A stretch of 64,000 bases of DNA. Origin: Blasia pusilla (taxonomy: Eukaryota; Marchantiophyta; Marchantiopsida; Blasiales). Both the position numbers and the translations under genes were made by a program. Positions 35,367 to 47,182 of this stretch are shown piece after piece (the stretch's first letter is position 1; each line of letters opens with the position of its first letter). The notes under the pieces are model-generated. The model did not search any database. It saw nothing but the letters and a program-made list of their open reading frames with translations, and was not told where the DNA came from. The stretch is from the NCBI GenBank assembly GCA_050084515.1, contig CM114271.1, positions 64,108,001 through 64,172,000 of the forward strand, read 5' to 3'.

Positions 35367-36216
35367 GGGGTTGTCTTGTCGTTCATGTGTAGAGATGTTA
35401 GGATTCATAGCGAGATGGATCTTAGACATGAGTGTGCATGACAGCCGATGTATGTTGGCAGCGATGTGTATTCGCACGACAATTGCCATGGTAGATGAGG
35501 CGTAGGGTGAGATAGTATCGAGGCCTTAGAGGGGTCTTGTACTTCCCTATTTTGAGAGGTCATATATGACCTACTCTTAGGAGATGACCTACGAGTGTAG
35601 GTCACCCTTCCCTTTATGAGGAGTGGCAACCTTGGAGAGGTTGACCTTCCCAGCCATGTATGGCTCCACTTGGACCTATAGGGTCATGCGTTAGTTGGTA
35701 GTTGGTCTCATGAGGGGACCACATATGTAGTTGTTAGGGAGCTAGTATGGGTGTACTACAGGTTGGTAGTGATCTGCTAGGAGGGAGGTGACCTGTGTGT
35801 ATAGGTCATCCATGGAGGTGCCCAGGGGGGTATACCTCGGATGAGTCTCATTTGGAGCTCATCTCCTTAGGATTGCAGATCCTTATTGGGATTCGTGATA
35901 CACTGCAACATGCATGTATTGATCCTGGATTCTCTCTTGAAGAGTGGGCTAGGAGTGATCAATAAGGAGATCACACATTTTGGGAATCCTTGTGTATACT
36001 TTCTCTTGTTGTCATACCAGTGCGTATCTGAATCATGAGTATGGTTGTTTGGATGAAGCACGGTTGATTGCAGATTTCATCAGAGTTTACAGTTCGGATT
36101 CAACTTTATCCAGTCATTCGTGTGTAGAGATGTTAGGATTCATAGCTAGATGGATCTTAGATATGTGTGTGCATGACTGCCGATGTATGTTGGCAGCAAT
36201 ATGTATTTGCACGACA
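35366..36216 (+). repeat. 3' LTR of the methyltransferase-family element with repeated end block
   Basis: The terminal block ending GCACGACA at 36216 is shared with other LTRs of the family (GTATGTTG...GCAGCGATGTGTAT). A 96-bp version of this end block appears at 35386-35481 and again at 36121-36216 with only about seven differences. Internal blocks AGGTGACCT..TATAGGT and GTATACCTC..TTTGGAGCTCAT match the LTR at 39.45-39.52 kb. The exact left edge is uncertain. Confidence 0.55.
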
Positions 36217-36218
36217 CG

Positions 36219-37268
36219 TTACAACAAAGATTCTAATCCTTTGAGGTGATTGCTATAAGTTGTCCTGCACATTACCTTGATGGGTGAACCTCGAAGTCCA
36301 TACCAACCCTTAATGAATACCTCAATAGTTGTTGCTTCTAACTCGTAAAAAGTGTTCATCACCAAACCATTTGCTTCTACTAGTGCTTTGGACAAACGTA
36401 AGAACATTATAGGATTGGATGAAAAATTCCAAGGCAAATCCGTTAATCAAAAATATGTTAGACCTAGGGCATTGATCAATTCGTCCTTCACAAAGCTTAT
36501 CTTCCCTTGGGACCAGGGTTCATAAATTTCCTGAATAAATCTTGAACTTGTTGCGCTATTGCTGAAGGAAATGTATCTAGAAATGTCCGACTGCTTGGCT
36601 ACGTCTTGTGGATGAATTCATCACATTTGTTATGGGCAGATAACAACTCATAAAGAATAGAAGCATGCTTGCATTTACCCTACAAAAAATTGAAAGAATT
36701 GCAAATTGAGGTAAATCCTTTTGGAAGCTTCTCTCTTGTGCGCCCTAAACGCAAGGGGCTGGGTTATATGCTATAAGCCCACGCCATGACTTTTTAGCCC
36801 TCAGAAATCTCAAGAGAATATTTTAGAGTTTTCCAAGAAATTTAAGAACATGTTTTTGTTCCGCTATGAGAGGAGAGGGTTCAAAGTTTGGGCCTTTGTC
36901 TATAAGAGAGATTTGTCCAACAAGATGCAAGTAGGGCCGTTGGTGACTCCTTTCTGTTTCTTGGCGAATCGGATGAGCTAATCCAAGACTAGCTAAAACA
37001 TTTCCTTACCATTATTTGCAGCTGACTCCACCGTGTCTACCAACCGGGTGTCATCGAGCATACTCTTGAAATTGAAGTCAAGACCTTTAAGCTTACCAGA
37101 AGGATAACTCGACTTGATCTTCTCGTTGAACTCTCATAGAGCCACGAGGTTGATGGCACCACCGCCCTTGGCAAGCTCTTTGGCTAATCTGAACCCTGCA
37201 ATGATGTGAGCATGAAAATTTGCGGGAACCACAAACAGATGTCCGTACCCCGCCCGCAAGTTGGCCAT
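36219..37268 (-). pseudogene. UDP-glycosyltransferase pseudogene, C-terminally truncated
   Basis: Family 1 plant glycosyltransferases move sugars from UDP-sugars to small molecules. From a possible start at 37268, the minus strand reads MANLRAGYGHLFVVPANFHA, then HIIAGFRLAKELAKGGG and INLVAL, the usual N-terminal G-H-xx-P..LAK..A..G pattern. It continues with FNEKIKSSYPSG and LVDTVESAANNGKEMF. Near 36440-36335 come LPWNFSSNPIMFLRLSKALV and NGLVMNTFYELEA, the NTFYELE block found mid-protein in plant UGTs. Start and NTFYELE are in the same frame, but several stops lie between. The C-terminal UDP-binding PSPG box is absent; the sequence abuts the retrotransposon LTR at about 36216. Confidence 0.75.
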
Positions 37269-39398
37269 TAGAGCCCATCACTTTGGCTTATAATCACCAC
37301 CACTTTCCACTTAATTTTTTTTTTCAAAAATCAAATCGAATGCCTTTCATCCTATTGTCACTACAAATTGCGTTACGTAGAGTCGGGAGAGCTAGTTGTA
37401 CTTCAATGAAACTCCAATGAGAAATTCGATCACAGTGCAAAGATGGAAGGAGTACCAAACTGATCTTTGCGTATTTTTGGAGGGTATAATTTGCTAGAAC
37501 TTCCCTCCTAAAGTCCCCCCACTCAAAATAATTTCCCGGCACACAATTACAACTGAAGTGAGTAAATGGATCTCTACAAAAATTTGAAATCTTGTAGTAA
37601 TAACTTGAGATCCAGAGAGAGAGAGAGATGACTGCTGCAAAACGTTACCATGAACAAAACGGAAGGGAGAAATGATAGAATGGGGAAGGCGCATAGTGAG
37701 TGAGTACATAAGTTTGAAGAAAACTAATAGTAAGTTGACGAAAATAAAGGAGCACCAAGCTAGAAATCAAACTATCTAGGCATTGCTACAGCGGCTCGGA
37801 AGGGGAGAAGTTTGACAATGAAGCTCTCACAATTCAAGCTCTTTATGACTGGTTGGGAGTAAGAACTGGTCGTAATGTTGTGTAAACTTGGCAGTGACTT
37901 TTTCCTCCGTAGCAATGCAAGGTTCGAAAAAGAACTGCACTCGGAGAAAAATAGCAAGTACATTCGGCAAGAAACGACACACTCAAGACCATTGTGGCAA
38001 TGTAGAATGCGATCTTTAACAAGAGCCTACTACCCACGTTCGATTGGCCATTCAAAGACTCCGTAAGTAAGAACTGCCCTCTATTGGCTCCTCTCACTAC
38101 ATCAAATTTGCATACTTTGAGAATCCTTCCTCCCCTCCCCACACTTCCCGCCGGAAGCTGGTTCTTGATCTTTCGACACTAGAAAAGCGAGGGTACATGC
38201 AAGCTTTGAAGCCAAGAGGAGCCTTAGGAAGAAATGCATGCATGTCTTATCTCCTAACAAAAAACTCTAGGCTCGACTCTAGATCCTGCGCATGCCCAAA
38301 ATCCCAAGCTCTCGCGCGACCACTCTCCTCTTGCTTGACGCTCTCACTTCTACGAGCACTTTGAGTCTTTGGAGCCGTTTGTCTTAAGCCCTAAATCCTG
38401 GCATTACGATCCTTGCTCTTTGTTCACGCACAACCCTTTGTTTAACCCATCCTCTAAGATTTAGAGATTATAAGAAAAAAATTTATAATTTTATGAAACT
38501 AATAAATATCATATTTGGAAAACAAATTACCTTAAACATAACATAAGTAGGGCAAGAGAAAATCTTGAAAAAAATCTATATTTACAAATAATCATAATAC
38601 CGCTATGGTGTTTAATAATATTAAATCCCAAATAACGATAAATAAAAAATAAGTTTTAATTCTTGCAAGTTTTTAAAGATTAAAATAAATTCAACATCTA
38701 AATTAACTGAGATTTTTTTCCTTATCATTTTTTTATTATTTATACATGATCATTTTCATTCAGCGTTTGATATTTGAGAATTATTTTTTATGGCTTTTTT
38801 AACATATCCTAAGATTCACTTTTTAATAGAAATTATTTATTATTTTTAATATTTTTGGACTCAATTCAAAATCTCAACTCCAAAAGATTTAATGGTTTAT
38901 TCAAATTTTAAGTTTAATACTTATTATGACTAGATTAAAGAGTGTTATATTATTACCATATATTGAAATTATATATTCCATATTCTTGATGTCATGTTAA
39001 ATGATCCAAAAATTACAACATATTATTGATTCCTTCATCATCCAAGGAATCTATTTTTTGTGGGTTTTTTATTTCATATTTTAATGTCCTTTTTTCATTG
39101 TAACTCCTACGGTTGGTTTTATGCTTTTTTGGTAATAGAAATATTTATTTATTTAATATAGACCAAATTGTATTTTCTAATACACATGTGTGAAAAGAAC
39201 GACTTAAATTACTAAACTAGTGACGAGATATGACTTGTACATGATTGAATCATTTCTAATACTATTAGAGTCACTACGTTATGACTGATTTGGTTTTCCA
39301 AGTCATATAAAAAGACTAAACCAATAGAGTTATACTTTTAGTCATTTTGTGCATAAGTCATTCTTAGTCAAGTCATAAAAACCATACTTTTCTTCTAG
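37269..39398. other. unassigned stretch, strongly AT-rich from 38460
   Basis: No gene recognised. 38460-39200 is AT-rich non-coding DNA. 39230-39400 contains many GTCAT/ATGAC motifs and ends in CTTCTAGTG, which resembles a reversed CACTA-type terminus (CACTAGAAGAAAAG), but no matching left end with a target duplication was found. Confidence 0.4.
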
Positions 39399-40070
<672 letters not shown>

Positions 40071-40455
40071 TAAAACTCGTTGAGTAGATTTTTATTTTTA
40101 TTTTTGTCGTTGAGTTGATTTTTTTATTGTTTGAATTCCATTATAGAATTCTTGACTTCTTCCTTTCTTGGGATGTATTTTTTTCCTCTTTGAAGGTTTT
40201 TTTACCTCTTTTGAGGTTCTTTTTTTTGGCCTTTATAAGAGGGGTTCGTTTTAAATATTATGTTTTGGTTGTTGTGGAGGCGATGGCTATATCTCTTGTT
40301 TAGTTTACTTGATTCTAAGCTTATCTCGATGGCCGTCCACTTTGCGTGGCGCATTCCAAATCATTGGATGTGTTATCCACATCGGATGCATCCTTGGATA
40401 AATATTCTGACCTAACACTTCCTCGTGCAAAATAATTTAGATTTTTGAAATCCAG

Positions 40456-41709
40456 TGTTGTGTCGAGAGTTTTTCTTTGAGTAAGGGCGGACCTTCCAAC
40501 TACGACAGACGTTGATGCAAGGTGAACTCTCTAAGATGTTCTCCTTTTCAATAAAAAATTTACTTTATATACTCTCCATTATCTCACGACAGGAACCACG
40601 AAAAGAAGTGCCAAGGCGATCACTTCTTCATAGCATCTAACCTCAAAGTTCTTAACTATGAAGTCCCTGTGAACTACTTTATGCTTGTACACAAGAAAAA
40701 TGGCACAACTAGTGTTAAACCCTATTCAAGCAAGCCCATTAACATCCAAAGATTTTTATGTAAGGACATACAAAGTTCAATCCTATATCTTTCCTTACAT
40801 GACAATAGGCTGTATCACCAGAGATGGAGATTGCATGATCTAGTTCATGAATGCCTCCCCAAAGTGATAGACTAGATAGCGAGTAAACTAGTGTCTATCT
40901 ATAAAGAGAACCTTCATGTGATATGGGTTAAGAAAAGGAAAATCGAGTACGACTTGTGCTCTATCCCTATCCATAGTTGACGGACATCCTCTATTCCCCT
41001 CAAGAATGGGTTTTGGTGGAATTGTTCTCCGAAGAGAGGTAATCCACTCTCATTAGGAAAATAACGAGCCAAAACCATCCATTATCCATAACATAAAAAA
41101 ACTCTCTTAAGATGATAAGTCTCTCCAAATATCCATCTCCACACGTATCAGACTCTAAAAAACTCTCAAAAAATAGACCATGGTCAAGTCATTCTTCCAA
41201 CATGAATAGACCCCTCTCATTGGAAGAGCAAGCAAGCCTTATGTCATCCAATCAACAGTTGCACCAGAAACTCAAGAAATGAAATAGACGGTGATGAACC
41301 CTTGAAAATCCCTCCTCTTTATATATTCACTAAGAATCCATAAGAGTACAAAATAGGACTAATCTTATCTTGTGCCACATGGCTTGCTCTCTAGGCTTAG
41401 CCGTTCCCATTTTGACATAAGTAAATTATATGTTATCTCCTCCAAATTACCTGAATTACCCTAGCCACCAACGAAGACTTCTTTTGCTTTACTTTCATTA
41501 ATACATCAACCCCATTACTTTACTTTACACTCCCATGTCTCATTTATTATCTCTTTACCTAAAGTTGGGCGGGCACAAATGAGGCACCATGAAGAGGTTT
41601 AAACCTGAAAATTTTATTTTCCTAAGCTAATTTACTCTATACTTATAAAAATCTCTCTAATACTTAATGAGAATGGAGTTTACATAGTGGATGATTTTAC
41701 TATACGACA
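40456..41709 (-). repeat. solo LTR of the minus-strand Ty3/gypsy family (long form)
   Basis: Plus-strand ends TGTTGTGTCGAGAG and TATACGACA match those of the 29514-30252 LTR. Shared blocks include GTAAGGGCGGACCTT, CCTCTCATTGGAAGAGCAAG, TCTTGTGCCACATGGCTT and GAAGAGGTTTAAACC. It carries about 500 bp (40530-41090) absent from the short LTR but present, reversed, in 2700-3370. No internal sequence adjoins it. Confidence 0.7.
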
Positions 41710-43600
41710 CCGAGTCATTCTGACATGCGCTTCAAAATGTGCAAGTGGTTTCCTCATACTATTTCATGGGCGAGTTATTTTGGAACACTCTTGCATTAAG
41801 ATTTGGCGCGTGTATCGCAATACTGACGCTCATTTTTTTATGTCTACTCCTACACAACTACTGAATTTTTCATTTACTCTCCATTTCAATTCATGGCTTT
41901 TCTTACAACTAGGGCCTACGCCTTTCCTAGTGACAAAGTCCACTCGTTGTATTCGCATTCATTTTTATTTGACTTACGCTCAAGTTTCATACGGAAAAAG
42001 TCCATGTTCGTGCGGGCTCAAATATCGGCAGTATCACAGCGTGCACCTGAGCCCGTCGCATAGATTCGAGCCAGCCAAGGACGTATGTATTTTGTGGCCG
42101 ATGCGCAGCCCGCGATACACGTGTAGGGCGAGTTGGGATCCCATTGGGAGGGCTAAGCCGTAGGACATATGCGTGCTCAACTGTAGGCCCTAGGTGAGCT
42201 TGAGACCCCTCAATGGAAGTCCAGCCCGCCACGGGCTGGTACGGGCCACAAAACGCATGCAAGCTTGGCTAGCCCAGGTCTACGCGAAGGGCTAAGCGAG
42301 CGGGCTCACATACAGGCCTTGCGGGGACTTGAACCTATCCTACGGGCCTGGTGTGGGCTAGTGTAAGTTGCGTGCAGTCCACAAAATAGGTGTGGGATTT
42401 GCTAGCCCAGGTCTATGCAATGGGCTTGGCAGGCTGAGGAGCAAGCTTGGATGTGGGATGCAATTACTCGTGCGGCATGTCCGGACTTGTCTATTCCCAT
42501 GCAACCTTGCTCACGTTCACTTTCATGCTTTCCTTCTACTCATGCTCATCTTGGTTCTAGTGATTCTTGTGATTGGTATTTGGTCTTTGCTATAAGGAGT
42601 ATTGTGCAAGTTGGCATTTTTTTGCAAATGTGGCGGTCTTTGCGTTTATGTTTCGAAGAAGCTTTAGATTGTCTAGTTGTAGCAGCTATTGAGTCCCTTT
42701 GCACTCGTGGCATATATTATTACTATTCTTCAGTGTGGTGGGTTGGATCCACTACCTTTTGCATTGTTCGTGGTTGTCCTTGTTCATTCTCCAAGGAATT
42801 GTAAACCAAACACACTACTAGGCTACAATTGTGTAGACACGTAAAAGTTCCTAAACTACATTCATTGTGTTCTTTTTTCACACCTCGTTATTCACAGCAT
42901 AAACAAATGTGCAACATATCGTCGCTCTCTCTAATTCAGAAGTTCAAATTTGTAGGGTGGATAATGTCAAGGAAACCTTTGTATTATAGTTGTAATCAAT
43001 GACTACTGCAAGTTCTAGTTGCTTATATACTAGATCACACCCTTAGAACGTCATGCTTGTCATTGGTCGTTGGTGATCGTCGGGAAAAAAGAGCATGTGC
43101 ATTGTCTATAGGTAAGAATCATTGGCGAGCTCTTTTTCTCTCCAATCTCCATACAATAGGTGTCATCGTTCCACTTCAAGGATCATGGAGGGGAGGCAGA
43201 GACGAGAGAAAATGCAATATAATGAGAGAAAACAAACCGATGGCCAGGTCGGTGGTGGTGGCTTGTCAACCGACACCTGGATGTCTGTGAAATTGTTGTA
43301 GAAAGTGTTAAGGAAAACAAGTCACTCTCTATCTTTCTCACTTTCTCTTTCATTGCCCTCACGTTAGCTTGCCATTTTGTGATCCTCTACTGATGTTGTC
43401 CTAGCTCCATGCTTTCTTTCCTTACCATAAAGGCTCAATATCAATACTCTCTACCTACAGTCCAGCCCTTTATATCATAGAACCCACTCCCTCCCTCCCT
43501 AAGCATCAAATTCTCCCACTTTTTTGAATAGTCCGCTTCCTCGATCTCATGCGCTTCCATTAGTCCTTCCAACTCTATGGACACATTATCAACATTTCTA
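41710..43600. other. repeat-rich stretch without a recognised gene
   Basis: 42000-42510 is GC-rich with many GGGCC/GGGCT words and ends in CATGCAACCTTG at about 42497-42508, the same end as the hAT-like elements elsewhere. Within it, CTAGCCCAGGTCTA recurs 133 bp apart (42270 and 42403). The frames at 41687-42163 and 42415-42804 match nothing I know. Confidence 0.35.
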
Positions 43601-43619
43601 CGATCCGCGCTTCTAACCA

Positions 43620-44020
43620 TCCCAAATGATTTTCATTCTTTTCCCATATTCCAACTTCCTCTTCCCAGTCGTTCACATTGTCGGAGGCACTACATACACC
43701 GTCGATGCTGCCTCGACGACCGGTAGTACCCACAAGTGGGACAAGTGCGTCAACGTCACGAGGAGTTGGAGAGATGACTCTTATGCCGGATCGGGTGGAG
43801 CTAGTGTCGACCACGTTGTTGGAGGTGGCCACTAGGTTGAGCCAGGCTCTTTTGTTTTTCGCCATGGAGTTGGCGACATTAGGAGTTGGACCAACAGAGG
43901 TGTTCCGACTGGTCGCCACGTTATGTGAGCATGGAGAGGTGACTGCTTCTTGTTCAGAGGTAGTTGAGGAGGTGGTGGACTTGCCCTTGGAGCATGAGAG
44001 CTCATACACACCACAGTATC
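43620..44020 (+). pseudogene. gag-protease linker fragment of the methyltransferase-family element
   Basis: The frame SEALHTPSMLPRRPVVP...GTSASTSR matches EVLRTPSMVPTQPIEP...GTEASTSR of the copy at 61.9-62.0 kb. It is followed in both by a VVDT/VSTT segment, a FFAMEL / VFATGD region and an LCE/LCERG block. Only this piece is present, so it is a fragment of a third or further copy. Confidence 0.55.
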
Positions 44021-44099
44021 CTTACTCTTTGCACCATCATCAAAACATGTGTGCACATAATCTTGGACGCACACTTATTATAATAAAGTGGATATTATA

Positions 44100-45830
44100 G
44101 GAGGTTTGAAGAATTTTAACCCAACCTAAATGTGAAAATAACCCCAAAAATATAATCTGAAAAATGAGAAAATCAAACTAATATTAAGAAAATTAGATTA
44201 AGACTGAATTAAAAACCGAAAAAAATATTAAAAATATGAAATGGTTTTTTCCCAAGGGTGTCATCCACTTTGATCCCAAGATGTGCGTATTTCCACAAGT
44301 GGTTCGCACGCGTGTCTTTTTATCTAGAATGCAACTACTTCAAGAAAACGAGACGTACTCAAATGGGCTACCGCTAAATATAGGGTCAAGTGCGGTGACT
44401 ACACAGTGAGATGAGGCCGCTCCCGTTGCCCCCCAACGTGAAAATGGGGATGGTTCCGTCTTGCGTGCCCACGACCTCCGATACCTGTCGATCTCAAGTC
44501 AGTAGTAGATTAGAACAGTAATGGCTCCGTATTTTTCTGGCCAATACGGTTGATATCTTCCCTATCAGAACAGTGATGGCTGCCCACTTATTTGGCGTGA
44601 CATTTGCTATCTTTCGCACTCAAGTCTGCTCAGGCCGGGACCTCCGCCAGATGCGCTTCACAGTCTTTTCTAAACTAGAAAAGTGATAGATAGTTTCATA
44701 ACCTACCCATCGCGGTCAGTACTAAAACATCTGCCACTGCCTTTCGCAGTTACTTGTGCAGTCGAATCAATAGATTCTTACTTAGCCAGTACCGCCAAGA
44801 CTGACTGGCTGGCAAACGTTCCATCCGTGGGCCGGACGAATCTACAAAAGCCGTTGTGTGAAAGGCCTTTAACCTCTGCTTTTGCGTCCTTCGGTGGTCG
44901 GTGGACTGAGGATGAGGCACTATATCTTATCGCATGTTAAATCATATCGTTAAGCCCTTTGGGCAGTTAATCAGTTGCAGCGCTAAAGTAGTATCCCCAT
45001 CCTTCTCAACCGATCCGCGCGTGTGCATACAATACACACATGGATAAAAGGATGGGAAAAAGTGCTGAAGATCTCGGAGTTCAAGGCGCGCCGAGGCGAC
45101 TGGCCACGGGATTAGGCGGTAGAGACGACCGCGGAGAGCCGAAGCCAGAAGACTTCGCCGACCACTTTCTCCCGGGGTGAACGTATGGCTTTACTCTACG
45201 AGCGCGGTTGAGAAGTTCATGTTCCTTCCCACTTTCCGAAGATTTCATTCGGTAAGTGGGAATTATTTTTCACGATATCTGTAGTGGTTTGGGGGGGCCA
45301 AGGAAAGTATGCTACTAGGCACACCCTAACCCACTGGCAAAACCTTGGGCACTTCCGCACAGCCTGCTGCCAAGACTTTTCAAGTTCCAATGCTTGCCAC
45401 ACTGGTGCGCATTTGAAGCATGGGTTGAACCCTCTGACGGATGATGAAACTCAAATGTAATAGGTCAGTCATGAGAAGGGTTACTTCATGGAGATTGCGA
45501 CAGCATGATGCAGATTAGTCATGAAAGATAATCGGAATAGATACACGGCAAGATAGCGAAAAGGTTCGAGACCTTCAGAGGTGTTAGCACAAAACAGGAC
45601 ATATATTGAGGGTTGAAAACTAGTCACATGAGATGAAAAGAAATTCTGTACAAAAGAATATAATGTCTTTATCCTCTGCGAAGAGCAGAGAGACAATAGA
45701 TGAAAATACAATTGTGAAGATGAGAAATGGAAGCTATACAGGGCTCTGCTGACGGTGCAATATGATACAGTGCAAATTGTGCTGGCATCTTCATGAGTGA
45801 TTGAAAACTCCTCAGTTTGGACGGTCCGTT
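44100..45830. other. unassigned stretch
   Basis: No gene recognised. 45226-45262 is a near-perfect inverted repeat: TTCCCACTTTCCGAA, 7 nt, then TTCGGTAAGTGGGAA, one mismatch. The frame at 44683-44940 resembles no known family. Confidence 0.4.
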
Positions 45831-45839
45831 TAGTTTGAG

Positions 45840-46500
45840 AAAGTGTAGTAGATCGTCAATCGATGCGGAATTTGATGATAGTCAACCTGGTCGATCGCTT
45901 CGGAAGCGGCGACATTCAACGCTTCGATCCTAAAACGGAAAAATAGAGTGAGACATGACAAGGAAGCCTGAAGAAGCAAAAATCTTAGCACCTTTCTCGT
46001 CAGAAATGCGTGCTGATTTGATGGAACCCTGCGTGGTGGTGCTTCTTGGAAACCATCAGCAATTGAAGATGAAGAGGAACTACTCCAAAGGGTTGATGAT
46101 GGGGCGGCGTCGGTGGATGATCTATGATCGGAAACACTGCTCTCCAATCTCGAACACAGCATCTGGCACTCACACGGGATACAGACATATGCTTCGATTC
46201 CCAACCCCGCCAGAAGTGCATCTGTATGTGCGAGCACCAGGGCCGCCAAATTGATTCAGGAACTCGAGAAGATCTGATCTCCCACGGGCAATTTATTCGC
46301 AGTGTCCTTGAGAAGCGATAAAAACAGAGTGCTTGCTCACTGCGTCTGTCTTGCAGAAGACTTCTCCCACATCGATGCATATACAAGCCTAGCCCAATCG
46401 CCCCAGCAAGCACCACGCCTCGAGAGAATACCCGGAATGTAGGATCCGCCAGAAGTTGGTCGACGTCCATACCGTAGGCGCACGCACATGGTGGCGGTTT
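45840..46500 (-). other. probable 3' region of the PADRE gene, with coding-like segments of uncertain status
   Basis: The minus strand has a Ser-rich segment (SSTLWSSSSSSSIADGFQE, about 46090-46030) ending at a plausible GT donor (GTGCTAAG, about 45989). A CCGTTTTAG acceptor follows about 60 nt further on (about 45930). Just downstream of the PADRE stop lies MDVDQLLADPTFRVFSRGVV with a hydrophobic run (about 46468-46380). I could not join these into one convincing frame, nor recognise a family. They may be an extra transcript or untranslated sequence. Confidence 0.25.
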
Positions 46501-46531
46501 CATCGGGAAAGCATGGGGGACTTCTAGTGCT

Positions 46532-47182
46532 CTAGTTGGAAGGGACTTGAGCAGTGACGGGAGCAGTGACGGGAGCCTCGGGTATGCTCTCCAACTTTGG
46601 TAGCCAGTCGCCCTTGGATTCGACAACAATTCTGTCGGGGTACTGGTTAAGGAGTTTGTCGATTTGAGACGCATTGAGTCGAGCCGGACCACTTTTGGTT
46701 GCAATCTTAAGAGTGCCATCCGCCAGGATTTTGGCCAGCTGTTGCTTGGAGATGACCGGCTTCGTAGTGTTCCCGTTCTTGATCTGCCGAGGAGGCGTCT
46801 GATCACTTTTGCTGGTGCTCGCGGTCTTGACATGTCGAGGTTGGTGATCAGCTGGTGCTGCTGAAGAATTGACGGGTTGAATCTTGGGGGCCTTGTGAAC
46901 CGATGCCTGACCATTTGGCTTGTGCTGCTGCTGTTGCTTGCCTGGCATGGGAAGTAGGAGATAGACTTGACCACACCTGAGCATTGCCTTGGAATCCAAC
47001 ACCGCTCCCATGATCATCTGACCATCAGAACGAATCTGAGCGTGGCACACAAAGTATTTTGGGTAGACAAGCAGGAGCTCGCTGACCGCTAAATCGCTGG
47101 TGAAGTCCAGAGGTCGTCCATCCCTACGCAAGACGCGTACCACTGGTGTAGTTCCGCCGATGCTACTCGCTGCGTTGCCCAT
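46532..47182 (-). CDS. PADRE (DUF4228) domain protein
   Basis: A single-exon frame of 216 residues starting MGNAASSIGG. The ATG nine codons upstream (47209) is in frame, but the MGN start fits the family better and gives an N-terminal Gly-2 myristoylation context (MGNAAS). The PADRE domain fills the first ~80 residues (VRVLRRDGRPLDFTSDLAVS, ELLLVYPKYFVCHA, LRCGQVYLLLPMPG). Then a Gln/Pro/Lys/Thr-rich linker follows, and the conserved end (SKQQLAKILADGTLKI, NQYPDRIVVESKGDWLPKLE, SIPE). PADRE proteins are plant-specific; many respond to pathogens or other stress, but their biochemical role is unknown. No operon-like neighbours; the nearest genes are far away. Confidence 0.88.
   Translation of the reverse strand: MGNAASSIGGTTPVVRVLRRDGRPLDFTSDLAVSELLLVYPKYFVCHAQIRSDGQMIMGAVLDSKAMLRCGQVYLLLPMPGKQQQQHKPNGQASVHKAPKIQPVNSSAAPADHQPRHVKTASTSKSDQTPPRQIKNGNTTKPVISKQQLAKILADGTLKIATKSGPARLNASQIDKLLNQYPDRIVVESKGDWLPKLESIPEAPVTAPVTAQVPSN

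Larger units (their letters stand above)
30253..36216 (+). mobile_element. Ty3/gypsy retrotransposon relic with cytosine methyltransferase and PHD finger
   Basis: Order: protease (30296-30997), DNMT3-type methyltransferase (31052-32092), RT (about 32390-32868), RNase H (33020-33664), integrase (about 33880-34980), PHD finger (about 35040-35170), polypurine tract (about 35354-35366), LTR (to 36216). The 5' LTR and gag are missing: the sequence starts exactly at the LTR edge of the minus-strand element. Protease and methyltransferase share one reading frame; RT is in another, and RNase H/integrase in a third. Stops and frameshifts in every domain mean it cannot transpose by itself. Confidence 0.8.

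Noticed and set aside
43575-44009. 144-codon minus-strand frame
   Set aside because: It is opposite to the plus-strand frame that matches the gag-protease linker of the methyltransferase element, so it is a shadow.
46000-46974. 324-codon minus-strand frame overlapping the PADRE gene
   Set aside because: It overlaps the clear PADRE frame in another register for nearly half its length and has no recognisable domain; only its short 46.26-46.47 kb segment is mentioned as uncertain.
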